The notes: generated by a model from the sequence alone, not told the origin. Counted from the stretch's first letter, positions 1 to 10,085 are shown. The stretch is DNA of 64,000 nt from an uncultured Poribacteria bacterium (GCA_958295855.1 OY282383.1:4816481-4880480), one strand, 5' to 3'. Numbers and translations: made by a program.

Positions 1-3000
1 ATCTCAAACTCTGGCGTAGACTATTCCGAACGCGGTTTTCTCGAAATGTGGATGCGCGTCCAAGGCGACGATGCTGTCACCCTCTATCTCAACCTGGGCA
101 TTCTGAATGAAGATACCGACGCGGATCGCCGACTCGACAGCGAAGACCTCCCACAGACGCTAGCGGATACCAACGGTGATGGGAACATTGACGCTCTCGA
201 TCTGGACCTTGAAAACCTGCCCGATGAACATCGATATCGCGGGAACGGCGCATTAGATACGGGTGAAGATACTGGCTGGATGCATGATGGGCAGTTTCAA
301 ACCACACCTGTCGGCGTAAACAACCAGATTCTGGACAGCGAAGATCTGAACGGTGACGGTGTGCTTGACAGCATTGATGCCTACTTCCAAATTGAAATCA
401 TGCTCAACGAGATTCCCAACGAATGGATTAAAAGCAAAAATAAAAATGGATGGATGTTCCTCAGCATTCCGCTTTCTAAATTTACGCCCGAAGGTGCCCG
501 CGTACCCAGCCTCGTGTTTGTGCAGCACTTCCGTTTCTGGTTAATCAAAAACCGGCCCGGCAGCGTGCAAGGCACATTCCAATGTGCATCTATCGAAATT
601 GTTGGAAACAAGTGGCAACAAGGAATCGTCACACAAACTGCTTCCACAGATACGCTTTCAGAGCAGGCAGTCGTTGAAGACACATTAGAAAAGTTCATCG
701 TTGGCACAAAGGACAACTTCAGTTATGACGAATACCAAAGTGCCTACCTCGAAATTGAGGATAACGAACTTTTCAAGAAACTGCACCCGTTCACCGCAAC
801 GTCGCTCGGTTTTCAAACACAACAGCAACGCGAACAGACGCTTAGCCTGGAATACTACCTCTTCCCCGGCTCCTACGGCATCACCTCCAAGCAGCTAAAA
901 GGCTTAACGCAAAGCGAAGGGCAGGACTTCAGCAAACACGATACGCTCCGATTCTGGCTGTACGGTGATAAAAGCGATACCACTTTCGTTCTACAACTCG
1001 CGCCCAGTGTGCGCACCGGCTACCGCAGTTCTTTCTACAATGCCGATCCCTTCGTAGATGGAAGCCAACAAGAAGCGGATATCAATATTTTTGAAAATCT
1101 TACAGACTATTATGAATATACCGTGCCGATAGACTTTGACGGGTGGAAACTGATTGAAATCGACCTGCGGGACCAGCACAGAAATGCCTACCCCGACAGG
1201 GTGGAATCGTCTGAATCAGGAACTACAGGATTAGCCAAATCTGGAAACCTTGCATCAGAAACCTCCGACGAGAGTTCTAGTGCAACGTCAGACGAACCAG
1301 GCACTCTCAATACTCCGCAAGGAATGACGAAAAACCCTGATGGGCACCCTGATGGCTTCACCGTCAGAGGCACTGGCACACAGGCGAGAAGCTCCCAGCT
1401 CTCTATTAAAAACATCGGCGGTATCTTGCTCGGCATCCGAAACGATAGCGAGCACGAAATCAGCGGCGAAATCTGGGTTAACGAAATTCACCTCGGCGAC
1501 CCGCTGGTACGCTCAGGGTGGGCGCGCCGCGGCAACATGTCTGTCTCCCTCGGTAGCTTGATAAGGCTCCGGGGCGGTTACGCAAGCCAAGACAAAGACT
1601 TTGAAAGCGGTGCAGGAGAAATCGGAAGGCAACGTCTATCGTCTCGCGGCTATAGTACCACCAACAACGACTTCAATATTGATGCAGATGTCACCCTATT
1701 TCCATGGTTGCCCATCCGGTATTCTATCCGTCAGCAGGAATCTGAAACCGAGGCACAGCGAGGCAGCTACAGTACTTTTCAGAGCGGCAAAAGTGAGACG
1801 CGCAATCGGGACATTTCGGTGCAATTCAACCGAAACCCTTACCCCAACCTGGGGCTCGCCTACAACTACCAAGATTTTTGGAACGAGCGGCAAGGTACAC
1901 AGATTAGCCACCTCTACACCAGCACCTTTCGATATGAACTCGGTTCAAAACTTGGGTTCAACGTCCAGTATCGACACGAGGATATCCTCGCAAAGCCTGA
2001 AACAGCAACAGACACAACCGCAGCCCCTACATCCTACTATAGCTACGGGTACGGCAGAAATCGAGACGAGAAAACAGACAGTGGCTCCATAAATATCAAC
2101 TTCAGCCCAACCAACATTTTTAGTCTCAATCCGAGTTACGATGTCCGCCGCACGCTTGAAAGGCGTGAATCAAGACGCTATGGCACCCCCGGTTCCCTTG
2201 GAACCGGGGGGGAGGGGAGCAATGGAGAGGTGGCACCGGCTACCCCCGAAGAGGAGGTTCCTGATTTCTCCATCGCGCAGCGAGAACATCGGCTTTCGTT
2301 AACGCCGCGCCTCAATCGCGACTTCCTTGGGATGCGCCCAACCATCACAAACCGTATGAGTTTCCGAGAAAACTGGTTCAGCGAACAGAAGAACGCCTCC
2401 CTCAACGGCAATGTTAGCCTCGGCATGAATATCCGCATCCAAAAATGGTTCGCGTGGCTTTTCACAACCACTAAGGATGCAAACCCCCGCAACGCGGGGG
2501 CAAATACCATCCCTGAAAAATCAGAACTGGGAAAGCAGCCACAAGATCGGAGCGGGCGGGCGGGCAACACAGCACCCAGTAGGCCGTCTTCGGAGCGGAC
2601 AGGCAACGCCGAACAACAGATTGAACAAAAGTTCACCACTATTGAAGATAGTGGTATACTGCTCCGTGAAAATGAGATTGATGAATCCCAAATCCAAGAA
2701 TTAGAGGAAAACCGGGGCGATTGGATTAACCGCGATAAAGCTGAACTGGAACGGCAGCAGACACGCAACACTCAAAAAACCCGGACAGAACAACCTCTGC
2801 CCGCCGCCAAGGAAGGCATCCTGCATCGAATCCTTAAAACCTTTACCATCAATACCAACGCCAATTTCACCGCCACAGAATCCTATCGACAACTTGCAGC
2901 CGGGCAGTCTCTGATAGAAATCTGGCGACTCGAGCGAGATGCCAAAGAACGCACCAATTCCCGGCGAAGCAGCCGGTATACCGTCCGGAGCTCTGTAGAT

Positions 3001-3645
3001 GCGTGGACATGGATATCCATCGGCACTAATGTCAGCACTTCTAACAGCTTCCGGAAAAACTCCGGTAGCACTTACATATCGTCCGCCCAGACTTATGAGG
3101 GAGACATCAAACTGAATTCCCAAGAAGCATCTAGTTTTCAACTTCGGTATAGTTTTACGAAGCGAAATAATAGCAACCTAGAAACCACGCTCAACGACAG
3201 CTCAGGACACAACCCGTCGCTGAGTTGGATTCATACATGGGCAAAGGATACCCGAACCTCGTTAGGTATCCGCACAACCATCCGAGAGCAGGAACGGAGT
3301 GAGATTGAGAGCACCGTTTTTATCGTCACACCCAATCTCAGCATCGATTACCGCTATCGTACCGAGGGCGGCATCCGCGTGCCATTTTTCGGCAGAATTC
3401 CACTTAAGCACGACCTCGAGCTCACTAACACGCTCTCTTGGGCAATCCGCAGAGAGGAATATGGCGCAAACCGCGAGGAGCGTTCTGAGCGCTACGAGAC
3501 GACGTTACGCGCGCGGTACAAACTGAGCACGCATTTAACAGCCAACCTCCATCTGGGCCTCAGCTACAACCACGACAGAGTCGAAGAGGGCAGAGATTTC
3601 CTCTCCGTTGCCAGTGCCCTCACCGTCCGAGGGGAATTCCAGTAA
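1..3645 (+). CDS. SprA/Sov-like type IX secretion outer-membrane protein, 5' end outside the window
   Basis: The frame is open from base 1, so the true start lies upstream and only the C-terminal ~1214 residues are here. The opening segment (SGVDYSERGFLEMWMR, then a line with LYLNLG and LNEDTDADRR) and the later WVNEIHLGDP followed by GWARRGN match, from memory, the repeated pattern of SprA/Sov, the giant beta-barrel translocon of type IX secretion. The rest alternates short amphipathic strands, as expected for a barrel wall. Two tracts look foreign: a Ser/Thr/Glu-rich stretch near 1250-1335 containing the dispersed SDESSSA repeat, and a palindromic repeat at 2478-2510 read as ANPRNAGANT. A third palindrome sits near 2186-2215. 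Exported proteins with type IX-like C-terminal domains are found at 42-47 kb, which fits this role. The family call is moderately sure; function is inferred. Confidence 0.6.
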   Translation: MSNSGVDYSERGFLEMWMRVQGDDAVTLYLNLGILNEDTDADRRLDSEDLPQTLADTNGDGNIDALDLDLENLPDEHRYRGNGALDTGEDTGWMHDGQFQTTPVGVNNQILDSEDLNGDGVLDSIDAYFQIEIMLNEIPNEWIKSKNKNGWMFLSIPLSKFTPEGARVPSLVFVQHFRFWLIKNRPGSVQGTFQCASIEIVGNKWQQGIVTQTASTDTLSEQAVVEDTLEKFIVGTKDNFSYDEYQSAYLEIEDNELFKKLHPFTATSLGFQTQQQREQTLSLEYYLFPGSYGITSKQLKGLTQSEGQDFSKHDTLRFWLYGDKSDTTFVLQLAPSVRTGYRSSFYNADPFVDGSQQEADINIFENLTDYYEYTVPIDFDGWKLIEIDLRDQHRNAYPDRVESSESGTTGLAKSGNLASETSDESSSATSDEPGTLNTPQGMTKNPDGHPDGFTVRGTGTQARSSQLSIKNIGGILLGIRNDSEHEISGEIWVNEIHLGDPLVRSGWARRGNMSVSLGSLIRLRGGYASQDKDFESGAGEIGRQRLSSRGYSTTNNDFNIDADVTLFPWLPIRYSIRQQESETEAQRGSYSTFQSGKSETRNRDISVQFNRNPYPNLGLAYNYQDFWNERQGTQISHLYTSTFRYELGSKLGFNVQYRHEDILAKPETATDTTAAPTSYYSYGYGRNRDEKTDSGSININFSPTNIFSLNPSYDVRRTLERRESRRYGTPGSLGTGGEGSNGEVAPATPEEEVPDFSIAQREHRLSLTPRLNRDFLGMRPTITNRMSFRENWFSEQKNASLNGNVSLGMNIRIQKWFAWLFTTTKDANPRNAGANTIPEKSELGKQPQDRSGRAGNTAPSRPSSERTGNAEQQIEQKFTTIEDSGILLRENEIDESQIQELEENRGDWINRDKAELERQQTRNTQKTRTEQPLPAAKEGILHRILKTFTINTNANFTATESYRQLAAGQSLIEIWRLERDAKERTNSRRSSRYTVRSSVDAWTWISIGTNVSTSNSFRKNSGSTYISSAQTYEGDIKLNSQEASSFQLRYSFTKRNNSNLETTLNDSSGHNPSLSWIHTWAKDTRTSLGIRTTIREQERSEIESTVFIVTPNLSIDYRYRTEGGIRVPFFGRIPLKHDLELTNTLSWAIRREEYGANREERSERYETTLRARYKLSTHLTANLHLGLSYNHDRVEEGRDFLSVASALTVRGEFQ

Positions 3646-4079
3646 CTTTGCAGCCTGATGGTATCATGGAACCGGGCGGGAGGGAACATCATTTTTATAT
3701 TGAGGACAAAAAACGGTTTATGGTATACTGCAAAATATTACCGAAACAGCATGGAACCGGGCGGGAGGGACGGCGAACACCAGAGAGGTTATATGAAAAA
3801 TCAAGATTTTTCATATTAATTCTCCTTCGGGCGCACCAACTTATGCCCGAAAACCTCTGACGAGAGCCCTAGTGCATTGTCACTCGAAACCTTGCGTCAG
3901 CGGTGGCATATCGCCCCGCTTTGCGGGGTAAATGCCTTTGCCTCCGACGAGATTTACGAGGCGCGCTAATGCGCGCGTTTTTGGTATCTTGCCATTGGTA
4001 TGTTACCCCTGCTTTGCAGGGGCAGATACCATTGCTCAATTCTCCGCAAGGAATGACGAAAAACAAGGAATTACAACAA
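3646..4079. repeat. Repeat-filled gap upstream of the GH2 gene
   Basis: This 434-bp gap holds at least five dispersed repeats and no credible gene. Two copies of an ATGGAACCGGGCGGGAGGGA-type repeat lie at about 3665-3685 and 3750-3771. A copy of the CCTCYGACGAGA repeat lies at 3849-3902. Palindromic 33-bp family copies lie at 3906-3935 and 3998-4030. The motif TCTCCGCAAGGAATGACGAA lies at about 4040-4060. The same units recur inside the coding regions on both sides. Confidence 0.75.
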
Positions 4080-7022
4080 ATGAAAAAAGCAGAAACAATT
4101 ATACCTCGCCCAGAATATCCGCGTCCGGATTTCCAACGCGGCACAGCCGAAGGCATTGACTGGATAACCCTTAACGGCACATGGGGATTTGCCTTTGATG
4201 CGAACGATACCGGCGAAGAAGAGGAATGGTTCGCAAAACATACCACAGATTTATGGAACCGGGCGGGAGGGAAGCAAATACAGGTCCCCTACCCCTGGGA
4301 GAGCCTTGCCGCCTGGGGAGAAGAAGCGGATGCGGATAACGCAACCTACTTGAGCAAAAATGCCTATCTCACGCCAGAAGACGTCACGTGTGGCGGGATG
4401 ACGCGCGATGGCAATTACCGGGAAGCCCCGCGACACACCATCGGCTGGTACCGCAAAACCGTATCCATCCCAAACACCTGGGAGGGAAAACGGGTTATCC
4501 TCACATTCGGGGCAGTCGACTGGCACGCAAAAGTCTGGGTGAATGGACAATACGTTGGCGAACACGAAAACGGATACCTTCCCTTTGAATTCGACATCAC
4601 CGATGCACTCACCCCTACCAGCCAGAAAACCTCTGACGAGAGCTCTAGTGCATTGTCACTCGAAACCTTGAATCAGAAACCACCAACGAGGGCTATAGAG
4701 CAACGTCAGACAAATCCAGCATCTCAATTTGTAGGAGCGATCTCCGAATCGCGACTTGCGTCAGAAACCTCCGACGAGATCTACAGAGCAGCGCTCGATG
4801 AGACTGGCATTCTGATTACTCCGCAAGGAATGCCGAAAAATGCCCATATCGTAGTCCGTGTCTATGATGCACAGGAACACGGTGAACAGCCTGTCGGAAA
4901 ACAGGCAAACTGGTACGCCCGTACGAGTGGTATCTGGCAGACAGTTTATCTTGAACCCAGAAGCGCGACGTATATCAAACAATGCCACATCACGCCGGAC
5001 ATTGATAACGCAACCGCAGATTTTGCAGTGAAACTGAATGGGGATTTGGACGAGGGGATGACGTTGCACTGGAAGTGTGGCGAACTTTCGGGGAACGTTG
5101 CTGCAGCAGAGACACTGCAGTTTGTCGTCAACATTCCACCAGAACAGCTCCATCTCTGGGATGTGGAGACACCGCACCTCTATGATGTCACCCTTACATT
5201 AATGGAATCGGGAAATCATTCCGCGCCTACAGTGATTGATAGGGTTTACACCTACTTCGGGATGCGGAAAGTCTCCATTGCGAAAGCACCGGGCGGCGAT
5301 TATCAATACATCTACCTGAACAACCGGCCTGTCTACCTGCTCGGCGCGCTGAATCAGTCATTCAACCCGCAAGGCGTGTATACCTTCCTCACCGACGAAG
5401 CCATCCGAAGGGATGTCGAACGCGCCAAAGAATTCGGATTCAACTTCCTACGCCTCCATATAAAGGTTGATGAACCGCGCCTCTACTATTGGGCTGATAA
5501 ATTAGGGCTGCTCTTTATGTGCGATATTCCCAACTTCAGCAACTACACGGAAAAAGCGAAAGCCCGATTTGAAGAAACGCTGCGCGGGAACATCGCACGC
5601 GATTACAATCACCCTGCCATCATCTCATGGTGCAATTTCAACGAAACGTGGGGACTCGGCGGACAAGAATACAAACGGCTTTCATCTCGCCAAGAATGGG
5701 TGCGCGAGATGTACCACCTCGCGAAATCGCTTGATAGCACACGCATCGTTGAAGATAACTCGCCCTGTCTATACGACCATGTTGAAACCGATATCAATTC
5801 ATGGCACTTTTACATCAATGATTATGCGCGGGCGAAAGAGCACATCGCACATGTTGTGGCACAGACGTACCCGGGTTCAACGTTTAATTACACGGGCGAT
5901 AACGCGCAAACGGATGCCCCGCTCATCAATAGTGAATACGGCGGCATCGGCGCAGGTGCAGGCGATAAGGATGTTTCATGGTGCTTCAAATATCTCACCA
6001 ACGAATTGCGCATCCATCCCAAAATCTGTGGTTATGTCTACACCGAACTGCAGGATATTGAGTGGGAGCATAACGGTTTCATGAACTACGACCGGTCGGT
6101 AAAGGAATTCGGATACGATTACCGGGACATCAATACGCTCGACTTTATTGCAATTGATTATCCCCCCGGCACCACGGTCGCCCCCCGTGACAACATAAAA
6201 GCCGCCATCTACACCAGCCATTTCTCACACAAAACGATTAAAGGCACAACGCTCCACTGGCAACTGGATACGCTTGAGTCCAATGGGCACCTGACGCGCG
6301 GGCGGGTGTCTGGAAACGTTGACATTCCGTTTCCGCAGTATCAGGTACAACACGTGCATTCGCTTGAACTCAACATTCCTGATGTTGAGTCATCAGTTGG
6401 AACGCTACACATTTGGGTATCTGATGAAAGGGGCGCAGTGGTCGCGCGTAATTTCATCAACTTTGAGATATTCGCGGAAGCCACAGATTCTGTAGGGGGT
6501 GGGTTACCCAACTCCGACACGCTCTGCCACCTTCCGGGCGACATAACAGACAGCCAGTGGGATTCAGGATGTGAGGTAACAGAACAGTTGCTCTCTGCAC
6601 AGGGGTGCGGCTACGCTGAATATAAGATACCGCTGCCGACAGGGGTTGCATCGGCCGATATTGCGAAGATGACACTCGTTTTTGAGGCATCAGCTTCAAA
6701 CGGCGAGGCACGTCAAACGGAGCCACAGAAATACCCATCTGATGTGACTATCTCAGTCAACGGTGTTGAAATTGAAACAGTGACGCTCCCCGATTGCCCA
6801 GCGGATGCACGCGGCGTACTCTCTTATATCCACGGACACCCCGGCATTTACGGATATCTATGCCAGGTCGAATTGCATCCTGCAAGGGTGAGCACAACAG
6901 ATACTTTAACCGTGCGCTATGAAGTCAAAGCGGATGCTGAAAACAGGGGTGGGTTCGCCCTCTACGGCAACCGCCTCGGCAGATATCCAACGGCACCGCA
7001 CATTATCATCACACAATCGTAG
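4080..7022 (+). CDS. Glycoside hydrolase family 2 protein (beta-galactosidase/beta-glucuronidase-like)
   Basis: A 980-residue protein that probably hydrolyses a beta-linked sugar. The order is an N-terminal jelly-roll (LNGTWGFAFD, then WYRKTVSIP and VDWHAKVWVNG), an immunoglobulin-like middle, a TIM barrel and C-terminal beta domains. The barrel carries the two family signatures: HPAIISWCNFNETWG with the acid/base Glu after Asn, and INSEYGG with the likely nucleophile Glu. The start at 4080 is preferred because AAGGAATT lies just upstream and the protein then begins directly with the jelly-roll. The sugar-binding domain is interrupted between FDITDAL and HIVVRVYDA by about 75 residues built from dispersed repeats (4620-4845), and LWNRAGGKQ at about 4250-4275 is another repeat read in frame. 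No signal peptide is evident. The exact substrate cannot be told. Confidence 0.85.
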   Translation: MKKAETIIPRPEYPRPDFQRGTAEGIDWITLNGTWGFAFDANDTGEEEEWFAKHTTDLWNRAGGKQIQVPYPWESLAAWGEEADADNATYLSKNAYLTPEDVTCGGMTRDGNYREAPRHTIGWYRKTVSIPNTWEGKRVILTFGAVDWHAKVWVNGQYVGEHENGYLPFEFDITDALTPTSQKTSDESSSALSLETLNQKPPTRAIEQRQTNPASQFVGAISESRLASETSDEIYRAALDETGILITPQGMPKNAHIVVRVYDAQEHGEQPVGKQANWYARTSGIWQTVYLEPRSATYIKQCHITPDIDNATADFAVKLNGDLDEGMTLHWKCGELSGNVAAAETLQFVVNIPPEQLHLWDVETPHLYDVTLTLMESGNHSAPTVIDRVYTYFGMRKVSIAKAPGGDYQYIYLNNRPVYLLGALNQSFNPQGVYTFLTDEAIRRDVERAKEFGFNFLRLHIKVDEPRLYYWADKLGLLFMCDIPNFSNYTEKAKARFEETLRGNIARDYNHPAIISWCNFNETWGLGGQEYKRLSSRQEWVREMYHLAKSLDSTRIVEDNSPCLYDHVETDINSWHFYINDYARAKEHIAHVVAQTYPGSTFNYTGDNAQTDAPLINSEYGGIGAGAGDKDVSWCFKYLTNELRIHPKICGYVYTELQDIEWEHNGFMNYDRSVKEFGYDYRDINTLDFIAIDYPPGTTVAPRDNIKAAIYTSHFSHKTIKGTTLHWQLDTLESNGHLTRGRVSGNVDIPFPQYQVQHVHSLELNIPDVESSVGTLHIWVSDERGAVVARNFINFEIFAEATDSVGGGLPNSDTLCHLPGDITDSQWDSGCEVTEQLLSAQGCGYAEYKIPLPTGVASADIAKMTLVFEASASNGEARQTEPQKYPSDVTISVNGVEIETVTLPDCPADARGVLSYIHGHPGIYGYLCQVELHPARVSTTDTLTVRYEVKADAENRGGFALYGNRLGRYPTAPHIIITQS

Positions 7023-7260
7023 CGGCGAGGTTTCCGCAGTACTCGCCTGCTGCTAAACTTGTAGAGGAATTCTCTGAATGCCCACACCACCGAGGCACAG
7101 AGGTGGTATTACCCCCTGCTAAAGCAAGGGAAATACCTATCCGCCGAGGTTCGCGGAGAAACGAAAAAATCTCTCCAAGGTTTAGTCACGCATTTTCAAT
7201 GCGTGGATAAACTACCTCTGTGTCCTCTGTGCCGCTGCGGTAAAAAAAAGAGGTAACCAC
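7023..7260. repeat. Nested inverted repeats between GH2 and dehydrogenase genes
   Basis: An outer inverted pair (ACCGAGGCACAGAGGT near 7087 and ACCTCTGTGTCCTCTGTGCC near 7211) encloses a member of the 33-bp palindromic family (7105-7138, CCCCCTGCTAAAGCAAGGG core). It looks like one mobile repeat inserted in another. No gene is seen. AAAGAGGTAACC just before 7261 is the ribosome-binding site of the next gene. Confidence 0.6.
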
Positions 7261-8340
7261 ATGGCAAGTCCCGAATTTGTATTTACACGCTATTCCAACC
7301 TAGAAAATTCCTGGCCCTTCGTGCACGAACAGATGGTGAATCGGTTAGAAGAACTAGGCGTAACGCTCGTTCTCAACACCAATAGCCGAGTACCCATCCA
7401 CGAGCAGGTCGACTTAAGCGATACCCTCGGCATCTCCCACTTCGGCGGAAACCTGACTGAAGCGTGCATCGCCGCAGCCCCGAAACTCAAAGTGCTCGGC
7501 GCAATGACAGACAATTCTGGGCACGGTATCCCCTACCAAGCCCTTCATGCACGCGGTATCCCTGTCATCGAATCCACCCGTGCCTGGTCGCAATCTGTGG
7601 CGGAGTGTGCCTTCGGGCTCGCGTTGTCTTCCCTGCGCCGCACAGCCCAATGGCACCTGAAAATGTCAAAAGGTGAGGTACTGTGGGATTGGGAAAACCC
7701 AATATGGGGAAGCGATAAACTCCCTGTCGCACACCAATTCTGTGATGCCCCGGATTTCGTCAACGGCGACCTGGGCACGAAACGGATAGGTGTCATCGGG
7801 CTCGGGCAGATTGGGGGGAAAATCGCAAAATGGTGCCGGGTTTTCGGGGCAACGGTGATGGGCTACGATCCATTCGTACCAGACGAACTGCTCCGCGAAT
7901 GGGATGTGCAACGTACCGATATGGACACGCTCGCGGATAGTTCCGATATCGTCTTTGTCGCAGTGCCGCCGACACCCTCAGCGCGGCACCTCTTGAATCG
8001 CGAGCGTATCTACCATCTGCGGAAGGGCAGCTTGGTTGTCGTGATTACGCGCGCTCACGCGGTCGACATGGAAGCATTGCGGGAACGAATTGTGAACGAC
8101 GAACTCGCCGGGGCGTTCGATGTTTACGACATCGAACCGGTCCCTGTCGATGATAAATTGCGCAATCGGGATAACGTCGTCCACACGCCGCATATCGCAG
8201 GCAGGACAAAGGATGCGAACTTACGCGTGGCGGATATGACTGTGGATGATTTCGTGCGGGTGCTGAAGGGCGAAACACCGCTCGGCGCGCTCACACCAAA
8301 GGCAGTCGAGGTTCGCACCTCGCCGAATCCGAGCCAATAA
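7261..8340 (+). CDS. D-isomer-specific 2-hydroxyacid dehydrogenase family protein
   Basis: A 359-residue NAD-dependent oxidoreductase of the D-2-hydroxyacid dehydrogenase family (phosphoglycerate, glycerate and lactate dehydrogenases). The Rossmann motif GLGQIG is at residues 180-185, followed by the acidic residue of GYDP at 203 that favours NAD. The catalytic triad is visible as Arg264 (ITRAHAVD), Glu292 (YDIEP) and His311 (TPHIAG). Length is slightly above the usual 310-335. The start has a good ribosome-binding site (AGAGGTAACC). Physiological substrate is unknown; the ACT domain of long SerA enzymes is absent, so a role in serine synthesis is not implied. Confidence 0.88.
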   Translation: MASPEFVFTRYSNLENSWPFVHEQMVNRLEELGVTLVLNTNSRVPIHEQVDLSDTLGISHFGGNLTEACIAAAPKLKVLGAMTDNSGHGIPYQALHARGIPVIESTRAWSQSVAECAFGLALSSLRRTAQWHLKMSKGEVLWDWENPIWGSDKLPVAHQFCDAPDFVNGDLGTKRIGVIGLGQIGGKIAKWCRVFGATVMGYDPFVPDELLREWDVQRTDMDTLADSSDIVFVAVPPTPSARHLLNRERIYHLRKGSLVVVITRAHAVDMEALRERIVNDELAGAFDVYDIEPVPVDDKLRNRDNVVHTPHIAGRTKDANLRVADMTVDDFVRVLKGETPLGALTPKAVEVRTSPNPSQ

Positions 8341-8440
8341 CAAGGAAGAAAAGAGGGAGGCCTGGAAGAATTGATGGAAGGAACGCGCTGCCAATCTGCC
8401 AGGCTTCCACATCCCTCCATAAAAAAAGAGGCAAAAAACG
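8341..8440. repeat. Inverted repeat before hisC
   Basis: GGGAGGCCTGGAAG near 8355 is complementary, with gaps, to CAGGCTTCC...TCCCTCC near 8400-8418, followed by a run of A. It could fold as a long hairpin in the transcript. It may be a dispersed repeat or a processing site. No T-run follows, so it is not called a terminator. Confidence 0.4.
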
Positions 8441-9526
8441 TTGCATCAGAATCAAAATCTGATTCGCCCAGACATCGCAGACATGGCACCCTATACGCCC
8501 ATCGTGCCGTTTGATGTGCTCAGCCAACGCCTCGGCATTCCTGCTGAGGACATCATTAAACTTGATGCGAACGAGAACGCCTACGGTCCCTCGCCTCGTG
8601 TTTATCAAGCGTTGGCAAACGAGCCCTATTATCACATATATCCTGACCCGGGCAGCACATCGCTCCGTCAGGCACTGAGCGAATACACAGGCGTAAACGC
8701 GGCCCACATCGTCGTCGGGCACGGCGCAGATGAACTGATCGATCTCATCATTCGGCTATTCATCACCCCTGGCGATGCAGTCATCAACTGTCCCCCAACG
8801 TTCGGGATGTACCGCTTTGACACCGAACTGAACGGCGGCACGCTCATTGACATACAGCGCACCCCAGATTTTTCGTTAGATACCGAAGCGGTGGAACGCA
8901 CGATGCCGCACTGTCCGAAACTCATCTTTATCACGAGCCCGAACAATCCTGATGGTGGCGTGCTACCGGACGCATGCCTTCGCAAACTGCTGGCACTTCC
9001 GCTAATTGTGGTGCTAGACGAAGCATACATTGAGTTCTCCGGAGGAAGTCGGGCACAGTGGGTTTTAGCACATGAAAATCTGATAGTACTCCGAACGTTT
9101 AGCAAATGGGCAGGGTTGGCGGGGTTACGCATCGGCTACGGTATTTTCCCGCACTGGATAGGGACGCATCTGTTGAAGATTAAGCAACCTTACAATGTGA
9201 ACGTTGCCGGAACCACAGCGGCGTTGGCATCGCTTGACGATGTGGCCTACCTGCTAGACAACGTGGCAAAAATTCAAGCGGAGCGTGAACGCCTCTACGA
9301 TGCCTTAGCAAGGTTCGACTTTTTACAACCCTACCCGAGCCAAGCGAACTTCATCTTATGTCGGGTTGTAGGAAGGGATGCAGCGGCGTTGAAAGAATCC
9401 TTAGCGCAGCAAGGGATTCTGATACGGTATTTCAACACACCGGGCTTGCAGAGCCACATCCGCATTAGCGTTGGGAAACCGTCAGATACATCTGCCCTCC
9501 TGAATGCCCTTTCCGCAAAAAATTGA
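8441..9526 (+). CDS. hisC: Histidinol-phosphate aminotransferase
   Basis: A 361-residue PLP-dependent class I/II aminotransferase converting imidazole-acetol phosphate and glutamate to histidinol phosphate in histidine synthesis. Visible family signatures are KLDANENAYGPSP at 40-52, YPDPGSTSLR at 67-76, the SPNNPDGG loop at 166-173, DEAY at 193-196 and the Schiff-base lysine Lys222 in RTFSKWAGLAGLRIGYG. The start is a TTG codon with AGAGG nine bases upstream; the next ATG (8483) would remove residues conserved in the family. It stands apart from hisG, hisZ and hisS at 37-41 kb. Some family members also act on aromatic amino acids, so strict HisC specificity is not proven. Confidence 0.88.
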   Translation: MHQNQNLIRPDIADMAPYTPIVPFDVLSQRLGIPAEDIIKLDANENAYGPSPRVYQALANEPYYHIYPDPGSTSLRQALSEYTGVNAAHIVVGHGADELIDLIIRLFITPGDAVINCPPTFGMYRFDTELNGGTLIDIQRTPDFSLDTEAVERTMPHCPKLIFITSPNNPDGGVLPDACLRKLLALPLIVVLDEAYIEFSGGSRAQWVLAHENLIVLRTFSKWAGLAGLRIGYGIFPHWIGTHLLKIKQPYNVNVAGTTAALASLDDVAYLLDNVAKIQAERERLYDALARFDFLQPYPSQANFILCRVVGRDAAALKESLAQQGILIRYFNTPGLQSHIRISVGKPSDTSALLNALSAKN

Positions 9527-9534
9527 ATTTTAAT

Positions 9535-9563
9535 TTGACTGTACTGAAATTTTAGGTTATACT
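9535..9563 (+). promoter_or_regulatory. Sigma-70-type promoter for the coiled-coil protein gene
   Basis: TTGACT at 9535-9540 and TATACT at 9558-9563 are separated by exactly 17 bases. The -35 begins 8 bases after the hisC stop, so the gene at 9600 has its own promoter. Transcription should start around 9570, giving a leader of about 30 bases with the site AAGGAGG before the ATG. Confidence 0.75.
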
Positions 9564-9599
9564 GAGATTAAACGTTAAAACCTGTTAAGGAGGTTCAAG

Positions 9600-10085
9600 A
9601 TGAGGTTCATCTTAATTGTGAGCGGTGTGCTTTTGCTCTTTACCGCCCCTGCGTTCAGTGAACTCAGCTCAGCGGACCTTGAGAAAATTCGCTCAATTGT
9701 CAAAGAGGAAGTCGCCGCCTCTGAGAAACGGGTCAAAGAGTACGTAGACATCAAAATTGATGCACAAAACGAACGATTAACTGCTGAAATAAGAGGAATA
9801 AACGAACGATTAACTGCTGAAATAAAAGGAACAAACGAACGATTAACTGCCGAAATGAAAGGGGTAGACGAACGCTTAGATTTTATGGGTGCTATGCTCA
9901 TCGCCTTGATATGCGTTATTGTTACCGTCGTCGGTGTGCCGTTGACAATCATATCCCTCCAGTTAATCCAGTTAAAAAAACAACGGGACGAGCAACGGGC
10001 TGAGCAACAAGCACAACGCGCCCAAGATGAAAAAATTGAGGCGTTACATAAGGAACTAGAAAAGCTCAAGAAAAAACTGTTGTAG
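9600..10085 (+). CDS. Small exported/membrane coiled-coil protein
   Basis: 161 residues of unknown function. It begins with a signal-peptide-like hydrophobic segment (MRFILIVSGVLLLFTAPAFS). A predicted coiled coil follows, containing three 11-residue repeats of the type NERLTAEIxGx (starting near residues 57, 68 and 79). A clear membrane segment lies at about 97-122, and a highly charged, Lys/Glu/Gln-rich helix forms the end. The DNA of the repeats is a 33-bp tandem array. Ribosome-binding site AAGGAGG is strong. The topology suggests a bitopic protein with an extracytoplasmic coiled coil and a cytoplasmic helix. No function is proposed. Confidence 0.75.
   Translation: MRFILIVSGVLLLFTAPAFSELSSADLEKIRSIVKEEVAASEKRVKEYVDIKIDAQNERLTAEIRGINERLTAEIKGTNERLTAEMKGVDERLDFMGAMLIALICVIVTVVGVPLTIISLQLIQLKKQRDEQRAEQQAQRAQDEKIEALHKELEKLKKKLL

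Noticed and set aside
3648..3860. 70-residue open frame after the SprA-like gene
   Set aside because: It is made largely of the GGAACCGGGCGGGAGGGA repeats, with no ribosome-binding site and no protein-like composition.
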